This document shows positions 38,101 to 50,300 of a stretch of DNA of 64,000 bases, one piece after another. This stretch comes from Heliocidaris erythrogramma (Eukaryota; Echinodermata; Echinoidea; Camarodonta; Echinometridae): the NCBI GenBank assembly GCA_025617745.1, contig CM046869.1, positions 8,296,668 through 8,360,667 of the forward strand. Reading direction: 5' to 3'. Every line of letters starts with the position of its first letter. Positions within the stretch are counted from its first letter, which is position 1. Below the pieces are notes generated by a model, which saw only the letters and a list, made by a program, of their open reading frames with translations, made no database searches and was not told the DNA's origin. Made by a program: the position numbers and the translations under genes.

Positions 38101-41100
38101 TTATAATTTAAACAGGGGGCCCTATGCATATAGATCTTAAAAACTTCAACCTGGACCCCCTTTTGGAAAATGTTATAATTGAGCTCAGTGTACAAATGTG
38201 GTCTTGGTAATTTAACAAAAACTCATGTATTTACTTTAGAACGTATCCAGAAACGAGCTTGCAAAATCATTTTAGGATTGCAGTATGAAAGTTATGCAGC
38301 GGCATTGGAAACGTGCAATTTACGTTCATTAGAAGCAAGACGTGAGCAATTATGCATAGACTTTGCCAATTCTCTTGCCAAACACCCACAATTTAAAGAA
38401 TGTTTACCTCTTAGACAGCAAAGTAATTATTCTCTAAGATCTCAATCAAAGTTTAAACAAAACAAAACGAAACGCTTCCAGTGCAGCTCACTTCCATACT
38501 TTATAAACCACCTCAATAAAATGTAACATTAATATATTTGAATTGTATTATTCATAATTTCACAGCTCATGAATGACATTTGACAGTTTTTAACTCAATT
38601 TTCTGCATTTCTGAATGTTTCTTGCCATCACTCCTCACTTAAGATGATAGGGATACCCCTTTGTCTTTTTCTTTCTCCCCTCCCCTCTCTTTCTCTCTTT
38701 CTCTTTCGTCCCCTTCTCTCTCTCTCTCTCTCTCTCTCTTTTCCTCTCTCTTCCCCTCTCTTCCCCTCTCTTCCCCATCTCTCTTTTCCTCTCTCTTTTC
38801 CTCTCTTCCCCATCACTCTCCCTCTCCCTCTCTTACACATTTCCTCTTCTCTTTCTTTTTAAATTTGAATTTGATTAATGAATTTTTATGAAATGTTTAT
38901 TATGTTTGATTTTTCTTTTTTTATATAAATTATGTCATATATTGTGTTATTTGAACTTTGATTGTAATTGTATAGCATCTTGTGAAATGGATCGCAATTC
39001 GGCCGTTGGCTGCGATGATCTTTTAATAAACCATTTCTATCTGTCTATCTTCATAAATTGGATTTCATTCAGCAAGTTTTTGTTCATTCTGTGAAAGTAC
39101 ATTATCATGACGAACCTAGTTCCACGGGATCATTAGTTTTTCGGAAGAATTGTAAGCTCTTCAATAAAATAGCTTTCATATGTGATGAAAATTTAGCTAG
39201 ATATGTAGCCAATGCACTTTAAGATAATGTTAGAAATAATAAAAATAGGCAGTTTCAATTTCCATGAGTTGGCATTTCCGGTAAAGGGAGATAGTTGATA
39301 GAGAAATTTGATTCTTAGAAGGAGCTACTTGGAATAAGTTTTCACCAGTGTAGTGAGACTAGAATATTATTAAAATGTCTCTTTGAATGATGTTATTCCA
39401 GATAACTGCCCAGACAACTGGCCTCCCCGATCTGCTGGGCAAGAGTCCTGCTACATCTACTTCCACAGCGGAAAGGAATGGAACGATGCTGCATCGGCCT
39501 GCACAAAAGTGGGTGGAAAACTTGTCAAGTTCGATACAGCAGGTGAGGTCACGACCGTACGTAACTTTCTGACATCCTACTATGGCATCAAGTCCTTGCC
39601 ATGGATCTGGACCGGGCTGAACGACCGCAGCAGCGAAGGGCGCTACCAGTGGACTGGCTTCGGGGGAGAGTTGAGCAGCGGCAGCAGCATGTGGAATTCG
39701 GGGCAGCCTGATAATCACCGACCGTGGTACGCATGGTGGGACGATGAAGACTGTGTAGAATTCAATGGATACAAACTTAACGACCAGGATTGCGATGAAG
39801 ACCGTGCGTACATCTGCGAGTTCCAACCATAGATCAACTGTTTTTGCCTGGCTCTCGTATTGCAACCCATCGAAGGGGGTGGTGATCCTCACCAACTATA
39901 CATTATCCACCTCCAGCCAAATTATTAAATCCTTGCCTTAAGTTTGTCCTTCCAAATATATAATTGTAAGACCTGAACTCTTATATGGAATAATGAATAA
40001 CAATTTCGATCATAAATGTAGTTAGTAATTGAAAAGAAAACAAGAAGTATTTAAATCATCCATATAACATTTGACAATTTATGTTATTAATAACTTATAG
40101 ATTACAATAATGGATGTTGATCATATGGACATGCACATGTACATGTATGTATCTTTAATTCCTTCAACAACTTTTTGGTAGTTTAAACACATAAATTTAG
40201 AATTGAATCAAGGACATGAAGATAGATATACTTGCTGATCTGAAATACTTGTGGCAAATTTTTAGCCTTGTTGATATTTCAAACACGCACACTGATTGAT
40301 AAAGCAAGGGTTATGAAGAAGATACCCTATCCAAACCACTTTATCCCTGTCCAATGTGATTGTAAAGCCATAGGAGACTCATCCCTGAGAATGTTTTGTT
40401 GGAAATGCATTACAATTTCGTGCAATTAAAAAGTGGAATAATTTTGATTGGTTGAGATTCCATTCATTCAAAAATAAAAGAAATATGAGCTATCAATTTG
40501 TGTCAGGTGTATTTCTTGATAAGTTTGAGTGTGGGATTAATTTTCTGTAATTTTGGTGAGTTATCCTGATGGAGCTTTTTTGTGCATTTTGTTGTTTTAA
40601 TAAATGTCTTAATAAGTTCTACAAAAGCTGATGATGGTAGAGATAATGATGCCAGTGATGGAAAATTTGATGATGGTGATGATGATGGTGGTGATGATGA
40701 TGATGATGATGATGATGGTGGTGATGATGGTGATGGTGGTGGTGATGATGATGATGATGATGATGATGGTGGTGATGATGGTGATGGTGGTGATGATGGT
40801 GGTGGTGATGATGGTGATGGTGGTGATGATGGTGATGGTGTTGATGGTGATGGTGTTGATGGTGATGATGGTGATGATAGTGATTATGATGATGGTGATG
40901 GTGATGATGATGATGATGATGATGATGATGGTGATGGTGGTGATGGTGATGGTAATGATGATGAATAAGATGATGGTGATGATGGTGATGGTGGTGATGG
41001 TGATGGTGATGATGATGATGATGGTGGTGATGGTGATGATGGTGATGATGGTGATGATAGTGATTATGATGATGATGGTGATGATTATGATGGTGGTGGT

Positions 41101-41269
41101 AATTATGATTATGAGAATGATGGTGATGATGATGATGGTGATGATGGTTATGATTATGATGAGAATGATGGTGATGATTTTATTTGACCTCGCTATTATA
41201 TGCTTGTAGATACATGGAGCAACAAGTGAACCTACAAGTCCTTTTAGAGAGAGGGAGGGGAAAAAGAGA

Positions 41270-41310
<41 letters not shown>

Positions 41311-44300
41311 GCGGTAGAGAAGAGAGAGGGAGGGAGGAAGGAAAGGATATGTGTACAAAACAAATGATGGAAAACTTTTATTTTCTTTGTGAATTAGTTA
41401 TCTTTTCACAAGTATTATTACTTTTATTTTCCTATTATTGAAACTCTTAAACTTCTCATCCTGTATTCTTTTTCTAGTTATACTCGACAGCCATGAGAGC
41501 CTCCAGATTTCGAGCATCATCGACAAGTCCAAGCCCGATGCCGATATTCAGTACGAGGTGAAGCCTTTTACCAGCTATGGCTCTGCCCTTCACATCTGCA
41601 GAGCTTGTAGCGAGGTTGGAGAGGAGTTCCAGATTGAGATCACGTACAGGGCGGGGAATGGTCCTGGACTCTGCTGGCTGGATCCAAGTCAGACTGCAGG
41701 TAAACTCAAAATTTGTTACCAGGACGGTGATCAGAAGTTTGTGCTGGGGATCTTTGCTCCAGGCTTATTTTCATCAAAATATACATGTAGGAACAGGGTT
41801 AGTCAATTAGGGTCAGGGTTATGTCAGGAGTTTGGCTCAAGGTGTGAAGTAGGGACCTCCACTCGAGTGAGTAATTGACACCTACGGAGCAAATGTCGTC
41901 AGAGCTGGATTCCAGGCTCAACTCAATGAATATATGTGATTTGCAACCTCATAACCACAGATTATTTGTCACTATCAAGTTTTTCTACGATTAGAACATA
42001 AAATTCTTTGCTTTATAATGATATCTAACTCTTTTTGCAAACTTTACCAGAACCCACTTAGAACTTACTTAGAAGTTAGGAAATGGTTTGTAGTTTAGTT
42101 CTCTGTAAAAGTATAATTTAAAACTTAGCAATTGCACAAATCTTGGCCTTGTTGAATGATGTTTCTGATGTGTATTTTGTTCATCTTCACAGGGAAGTCA
42201 AAGCCATACCTGTACACCCAAGGCCAAGCTGTCTTGAACCGGTCTTTTTTCCCCTGCATTGACACCCCAGCTGTCAAGTCAACATACTCAGCATCTGTGC
42301 AGGTAAGATTTGAATTATGTCAACAAAATCATATTCAGACAGTAACATTTTTTTTTACTCCAAAAAGTGATTTATGGTTATGATACATGTATCACAATGA
42401 ACTTGACTGGACAAAAGAACATTCCTTTACTGCTAATAGCTGAACATGCATGTGACACCTGTTCTACATACTTTTACATAATAGCAGTGAAGGGATGTTC
42501 TTTTGACTACTGGAACCATTGTGAAGGGTACAATGTGGGATTGTTTACTTTGCCCACTCTCTTTGTCTGATTATAAGCATGAATTATCATTGCAGAATGG
42601 AACTGGAAAAAATTTTCCATGCTGAATATAAGACCAACTGGCATCTATATATAGTTTATTACCCAAAGAAAAAAAGAATGGCTCTATAAGCAAGTAATTT
42701 ACGTTTTTTACTAAGACACTGAAATTATTCTCTTCCTCCTTGAAATTCCTTTTGACCTTTACCCTTTGACATCAGGGGAGCGTTTCATCAAGCATTTTGT
42801 CAGTGATTTTTACAGACAACTGTTATAAGCTAATGAAATTCTTGCATCTGATTGGCCGAGAGCAAATTTGTCTGTAAAAATCACTGACAAAACACTTGAT
42901 GAAACATCCCCCAGGTTCCATCAGGTTTTGCTGCTGTGATGAGTGCAGACCAGTGGGGCAAGGATGTCAGTCCAGATATCTTCACCTTCCGTATGAACCA
43001 TCCTATCCCCAGCTACCTGGTGGCCCTTGCTGTTGGGGACATTGCCTCGGCCCAGATAGGCCCCAGGAGTAATGTCTGGACAGAGCCTTGTCTGCTGGTA
43101 ATTGAAAACTGATTTTATTTTGTGTGTGTGTTGGGGGGAGGGGGGGGGGGGGGGTGAGTGAGGATGCGTTGTGTTGTTACACAACATCTTCTTGCAAAGT
43201 TCCTTTCTGCGATATTTCCTGTCCATTGAAATTGATCTACTCAAACTGAGATATCTTGCATTGGGACTATCAGTAGTCACTTTAATCTCTATTCATATTG
43301 ACGGATCTGTAGATGAATATTATTGTGAAGTTTTCAAGAATAGGAGGGTGGACTACTGTCAAACCAGAAACGGTTTCTTTGCATTTAAAGATGAAGGTGG
43401 GTTTTGGTCATGCGATGGCATTGGGAAAGGTTGATCATGTCTACATAAGAATTGGTGTATACTTTAATGTTCGAATAAAGTTTAAACCACTGGCGAAAGT
43501 GAAATGATTGAATTACCGGTACAAGGGACACAACACTGAATTTTTGCAATTTGCGAAAGTTCTTGCTGTGAAAATGGCTGTTGCAGGGCTGTCAACTTTG
43601 GGGAACTGCTTGGAGGGAGGGAGATTCGTTTTTTCTCTGGAATTCTCTGAGATGCAGAAAAAAAAAACGAAGGTCATCAGCGTTTTTGGGTGTCTTTTGA
43701 CTCCAAAATTCTCTGACAAGCGAAAAAAAAAAGGTCAACTTTTTGGGCTGGTGGGAGGTTTTATCATAAGGCAGGAGATATACATACTGCCTTGTGCTTG
43801 GCAGGAGAGCTGGAGGAAGGGCGTGGCCACGACGCTGGTAGGACAGCGGGAGAATGGGTGTGGTGGCATGAGGCTCACGCCAAATGCGGGAGGGTTGACA
43901 GCCCTGCTGTTGTTTAGAAATGGCGAAAGTTTCATGTTGCAAACATTTCTGGTTTTCTTTTACACTTATTTTGTAGGACTATCTGATCAGAATCCTCTGA
44001 TTAATGCTGGTTTGAGAGGGTTGAGATTCTTGAAAATGCCGCAAAATAATGGTATAAAAAACGGTCGCCATTTAAATTTGAAAACCTGTCAATACGATAT
44101 GATTTCGATACATGTCTGTAAGTGGCAGCTACCCTTTCATGATACTGTTCATTCTGTTCAATACCACAGGACAAGGCACAAGCAGAGTTCAGTGTGGTCG
44201 TGGAAGACTACATCTCCACCGCTGAGCGTCTCTTCGGTCCGTACGTGTGGGGGCGCTATGATATCCTGGTCATGCCGCCGTCGTTTCCTTTCGGAGGGAT

Positions 44301-47300
44301 GGAGAATCCCTGCCTGACCTTTGTGACCCCCTGCCTCCTAGTGGGGGACAAGTCTCTCACGGACGTTGTCATGCATGAAATTGTAAGTTCTCCTTTTTTT
44401 CTTCAGTGATATTTGCTCAGTATGTGATACCTTGCTCATGAATTTTGTTTGTCCAGCTGTAGTAGGTGTTCTGACTTTGATTTGTGATACTCCTTGAGAT
44501 GTGTACCTTATCTTGGAGCTCTTCTGTGCTCTCATTGTATGCTAGGAATGCTTGTGGATGAAGATTTTGTGCCTTCAAATATTAGCCAAGATGCACTTGC
44601 TCAGTGTTCAAAGTAGTGTTCTAAAGATGGAGACGTCCTGATCTCAAGTTCCATGGAATGGAAAAGGTATCACTAGAAAATTTGGTTGTTCTCCCCTAAT
44701 ACAGGCCCACAGCTGGTTTGGAAACCTGGTGACCAATGCAACATGGAGTGATTTCTGGCTGAATGAGGGCTTCACCATGTTTGCCCAACGTTGCATCATT
44801 GAGGAGGTGCTAGGAGAACCTTACATGTGTTTAGAGGCTGCTACAGGGAGGGTCCTACTGAAGCAACAAATGACAAGTGCTGGAGATGTGAGTCTATTTA
44901 AAGGGAACCAATCACTGAAAAATTATGGGTATTTCAATCAGGAAAGTTGCCTTCTATGCAGGCATTTGTATACAAAGATTATTTTTTCCCTTTATGCTCT
45001 TCAATCACCAACTATTTCAATATTTCATATAGGCCTTTGGGGTATAATTTTATATCTTCCAAGTTCTAACAGGACCAATGGATTTGGGGGTAATTGTTCC
45101 CAGTATAATGTGTACATGTATATCTCATTTAGATTTGACAGTATAATTTTACATCCCGTAATGATATACAGATGATTTTTTTGTGATTATCCTCTTTAAT
45201 TGTTTCTATGCATAAAAACTTTTCATGAATATCCTCTTGTACAATTGGGGACTCTGCATATGAATTTAAAAGAAAAAATCTTTGTAAAATTGACATGGAA
45301 TAATTTCCTGTTTGGTTTCACCTCCAGGACCACCCTCTGAACAGACTCCGTGTGGTGATCGACAAGGGTATCGACCCTGAGGACACCTACAATGAGGTAC
45401 CCTACGAGAAGGGCTTTGCCTTCGTCAGCTACCTGGCCAGCCTGGTCGGGGGAAGGTCAAAGTTCACTGATTTTCTGAAGTCGTATTGTCAGCAATTCAA
45501 GTTCAAGGTAATATTGAATAAATTTGCAAATTTTGATTTGTTCTATGTCAAAGATTTTCATTTTTTAAACAGTTTTTTTAAACCCTTGTATTTCATAGCA
45601 TAATGCAAAGTATAATTGTAAGTTCGCTTTTCAATGATAAGATGTGCTCTTGGGTAATTGTCATTCTAACAATGTTAAATCTTGTACTCATATGAATGTT
45701 GAACACATAAGAAAAATAAAGAGTATTATTTCAAGGCATACAGGTAGCTACATGTACACGTACATGTTGTATACCAAAGATTATAGACATGGATGTTGTC
45801 CCATTGAATCATAGTGTGGGAGCTTTTCCCTTGTTTTCTGTGGTTGACCTCTTCATATATATTTTCTTTGTCTCTTTGTTCAATCACCTTCCTTCCTTGA
45901 AAATTCACTTTATTTATTTCTTTTTTGAACTGTGTACAGAGTGTAGTTGCAGAGGATCTGTTTGATGCTTTCCTTGATTTTTACCCAGAGCTCCAGGAGC
46001 AAAACATCACACAAAAGTAAGTAATTATAATATTTTTATAGCATTCATATCCTTTCTGCAGTGGTTTTCATGCTGCTCCAAAATCACCTTGCATTTAAAG
46101 ATGAAGTTCTGGCCATGCGATTGCATTGTGAAAGAAATTGTCTCAAAGCAATTTGGAAATGTTGATCACAAGAAATTTTGTATAATGTGAGATTCTGGAG
46201 TCATCAGTATTATAAGAAATTGTCCCAATCGCGCCGAAAAGCACATGCACTTCACAGGGAAATGGGTATATGGGACTGTACACACATGTGGCACGAATGT
46301 TCAGCACTAGCACTTCAGTTATTGCTCGTCATCTTTCAAATATGAGGGCATTTGAAGAGCAATCCTTATCAGGGGGTATTTCCGCTATGATATCCTTCCA
46401 AACTGAATGAAAGGAATGTGAAAGTTCAAAAATTGTTGTTCGCCTTTCCCAGAACTCAACCCTCTCTTTAACTAGATGACCACTTTGGTGCTAACAGCTT
46501 TCAAGGAATTCATTCATGGCAGGTTAAGCCATGTATTTTACCTGAGCTGAGAGAGACAACTGTCACCCTGTTGACTCATCTGAGAGTGCTGGGGAGCGTT
46601 TCATCAAGTGCCTTGTCAGTGATTTTTACTGACAAATTTGCTCTCAGCCAATCAGATGCAAGGAATTCAGTAGGTTATAACAGTTGTCGGTAAAAATCAC
46701 TGACAAAACACTTGATGACATGCTCCCCTCGTGTTCCAATCAAAGGGTTTATAAAAAAAATGAACAAGTGATAGAATTCAAACTACTAATATATAAAAAA
46801 ATTAAAAATAACTCCTGTCACATCAGTCTTGCCATAACCATAACCTATTGGACCGTATTTTCATCATGTTAAATACAATAGTACTTTTAGGTTTATATCA
46901 CAATATCTGTAATCACCATGCTCTCAATGCTGTTCTCTCTGCAGGAAAGGCTTTGAGTTTGATGAGTGGCTTCATGGCACGTCCTGGCCTTCCTACGTCC
47001 CTGACCTGTCGGCTGGCAGGACGTTGATGGACCCCGCAGAGACACTCGCTAGCTACTGGCTGTCTTATCACAAAGAGGTATCTTTTAGATGGTAGAAGTA
47101 GTTCATAACATTCTGAAATGTTTGTTTATGGGACTGTGAGGAATTGTCATTTAGTTATGATATTTTATTCACTGTAGTTGACTGATGGAAAAACCTTGAA
47201 CAACTATTGTCACACGTGCTATGATGTGTAAATTATACTCCAAACAATGTTGCAGTCGTTGCCGTCAGTCGTTATTGAATAGAGACTTAATCAGTGGAAT

Positions 47301-50300
47301 TTGATTGGATTTAATAATTATTATAAACTTGATGAATGTGTTTTGTTTTTCCTTTTTAGTTTTTCATTCATTTGTTTTAAGAGCTCAATGAGTCAGATGA
47401 AAATGAAAATCAATATAATGATCCATGAATTGCAGAGAGCAATTAGTTTATATCTCCAAATGCATTCAAATCTCCATATACCATGTAAGTCAATCCAAGG
47501 AGAACTATAAAGTGGTTTTGACGGTGTATATATTTATATACAGGTTTGCTTTAATGCTGATTCCATCAAGAATCAGTTCAACCGAAAACTCGGTCCTTGT
47601 AGACCTCGGGTCATTCACTTCAGGCGGTTACCAAACCAGGGCCCCTTTTCGCAAAACTTGTTATTAGTAACAACTGCCACATTTCTACGACAAATTTGCT
47701 CTCAGCCAATCAGATGCAAGGATTTCAGTAGCTTATAACAGTTATAGCAACTTGTTATTGATAACAAGTTTTGTGAAACGGGGCCCAGGTTGACTGCATT
47801 ATTTTCTTTTCTAATTTTCCTGCTGTCCTACAGAAAGACAGTGGAGATCGGTCTCTGGATATCTCAGGATGGAAGACCTACCAGGTTCTTCATTTCATAG
47901 ACCAACTTGTAGAAGCGGAAGACAGCGTACCTCATGAAACCCTCAAGGAGTTTGCTGACACCTACCCCCAGATAAGGGATACACATAATGCTGAGGTACA
48001 GTGTATAATACTATAAAGTAATTAAAATTGATAAAAGTCCCAAATGATGGGAAATAAACATCATGCAGGAAGATTTTAGTAAGTGTTTGATGATTATATG
48101 CTATTGATGACTGATACTACTTGTACAAATTACAAGATAGGTTTTAAGCCACTGTTGAAATTCTTCCCTAATGATTAAGTCCCACATGTTAAAAATTGTG
48201 TATTTTCGGAACGGGTATCTAGTCTTTTGACCCGGGACCCGAAGCTTTCCGGCGGGACCCGGTACCTGAATTTTAGTCCCAGCCCTAAATGTAATGTCTA
48301 TGTAATATTCATATATGGTAGTAGTTATAAAGTTAAGGTTTTGGCCCCATCGGGCATCATTTGGGGGTTGGTGTTTTACGGTGTAATAGAGGGGTTGTAA
48401 ATTTAAATAAATTCTACTTGTTATGTTCGAATACAGTTGCGTTGCAGGGGGTCATTGCACCGACAAGAAGCGTTGAATAGGTTGAAAGTGAAAAGAAATA
48501 AAGCAATGTTTAAAATGTATTGGTCGTACTATTTAAAAGCAGTCCAGACATAGAATGCAAATGGTTCAAAGAGAATGACCCAAATTAGCAGTAGAACACC
48601 TTTAAACACGCTTTCAAAATAGATAGATTGCATGTCCATGATCTGTATGGTCTCTGTTTGGTATTTCTTTTTTGAGAGACTTCGGTCTGTCAGACTGACT
48701 CTTTAAAGGCGAAGGGTTTAATAAACTCATTTTTCTTTTCACTCAGATTCGATTAAGGTGGTCCCAAGTCACGATTAAGAGTGACTACTCAGATGACCTG
48801 CCAAATATCAAAGCCTTCCTCATTGCCCAAGGTAATGTACAACATTTTTAAGGGGGGAGGGGGAAGGGGCAGAGAAATGATTTGTTTTGTGCTAAGTTAT
48901 TAATGAGCTTTCGATTTGCGATGGGGGAAATCTAGTATGGTAACTCAGAATTTGTGACGGTCATCGGACAAAGTAGCGTTCGCTCCAAAATAGTACGGAG
49001 GGCGGTACATTTCTGTGCGATGTATCTGACGTCACGCACATTCTCCCGTAGCTGTCGCGTGAACGGCAACAAAATGGCTTCAGAACAGGACGGGAGCTTG
49101 GGTGCGAGAATGATCACGGTCTGTCAGATCCCCCGTACCTTGCGTCTCCCGGCGCAGATCGAAAGCTCGCTATTATCTGCATGAAATACAGAGAAGAGTG
49201 ATATGGATATACCAATTAAATAATTATGTTCAGCTATTCATTGAGCATAGGAGGATTATTCTGTTACAAACTGCATGAAGTTTTCTGAATTTAGTTCCAC
49301 TTATCTGCAGCACTGAGCCGATATTTCTATATATCAAATTCGTATCGCCATTGGAATTTTCCAATTTTTTTTTTCCTCTAAAAAATTTGTGAGGATATTC
49401 GTGCATTTTGGTCTGCTCTACAGTACTTTTCATGCTTTGCATTTGAGTTTTCTAAATTGTATCAGAATATACTTTGAAACACCAAATTGGCATCGGCAGA
49501 TTTAGGACTTTTCCTCATGGGCACAAACATGTCAAAATCATCTTTGCCCAAGTTCAGGCTTGAATAGTATTGAGGAGTTACTTTCGTTATTTGAGAGTGC
49601 ATTCAACTGGAATGAAGAGAATTGAACCAACCTTGGGTTGATGAACATCCATTCTACTCAAACTTGGGCAGAGGGAAATTTGACATGAATCGGGAAGAAT
49701 GTTACTGTTCAGCTGTCCATGGTCGGATTTTATTGATCAAGGTACCAAATTAAAGGAAACATGATAGGCTACAATGTGTGGTAAAGTGGAAACTCGCTAT
49801 AAAGAGCTCCGATATAACAAGATTCCTGGGGAGCGTTTCATCAAGTGTCTTGTCAGTGATTTTTAGTGACAAATTTGCTCTCAGCCAATGAGATGCAAGG
49901 ATTTCAGTAGCTTATAACAGTTGTTGGTATAAATCACTGACAAAACGCTTGATGAAATGCTCCCCTGATATAACAAGGTCATTTTGCTGGTCTCGGGGGT
50001 GGTATTCTGAGATTTATTTTATCTTGATTTTAGTGAAATAATTTTAATTGTCATAACAAAATGTACGCTTATGGCGCATCATTGGTTAATGACTGCGCAA
50101 AAGTGGCTACGCACGCAGAATTCATCTGCGCAAACACCAATGAAATGTTGCAATTTAAAAGTTGTTATGACAATTAAAATCTTTTCCCTAAAATCAAGAT
50201 AAAATAAATCTCAGAATAACCAACCCAGGTCTTTATTTTCTTCTTTTTTTTTTTTACCCTGATATAAGGAGATTGCCAAGGTCCTCGTTATAGTGAGTGT

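Noticed and set aside
38628-38891. Frames in the TC tract on both strands
   Set aside because: Simple repeat within the LINE 3' UTR.
40582-41358. Asp/Gly, Met/Val and Ile/Thr frames
   Set aside because: Low-complexity trinucleotide array lacking stops; no start context or conserved domain.
43508-44317. 269-codon open frame on the + strand
   Set aside because: Runs through a hAT-like MITE and RNPEP intron 4, then overlaps RNPEP exon 5 in another frame.
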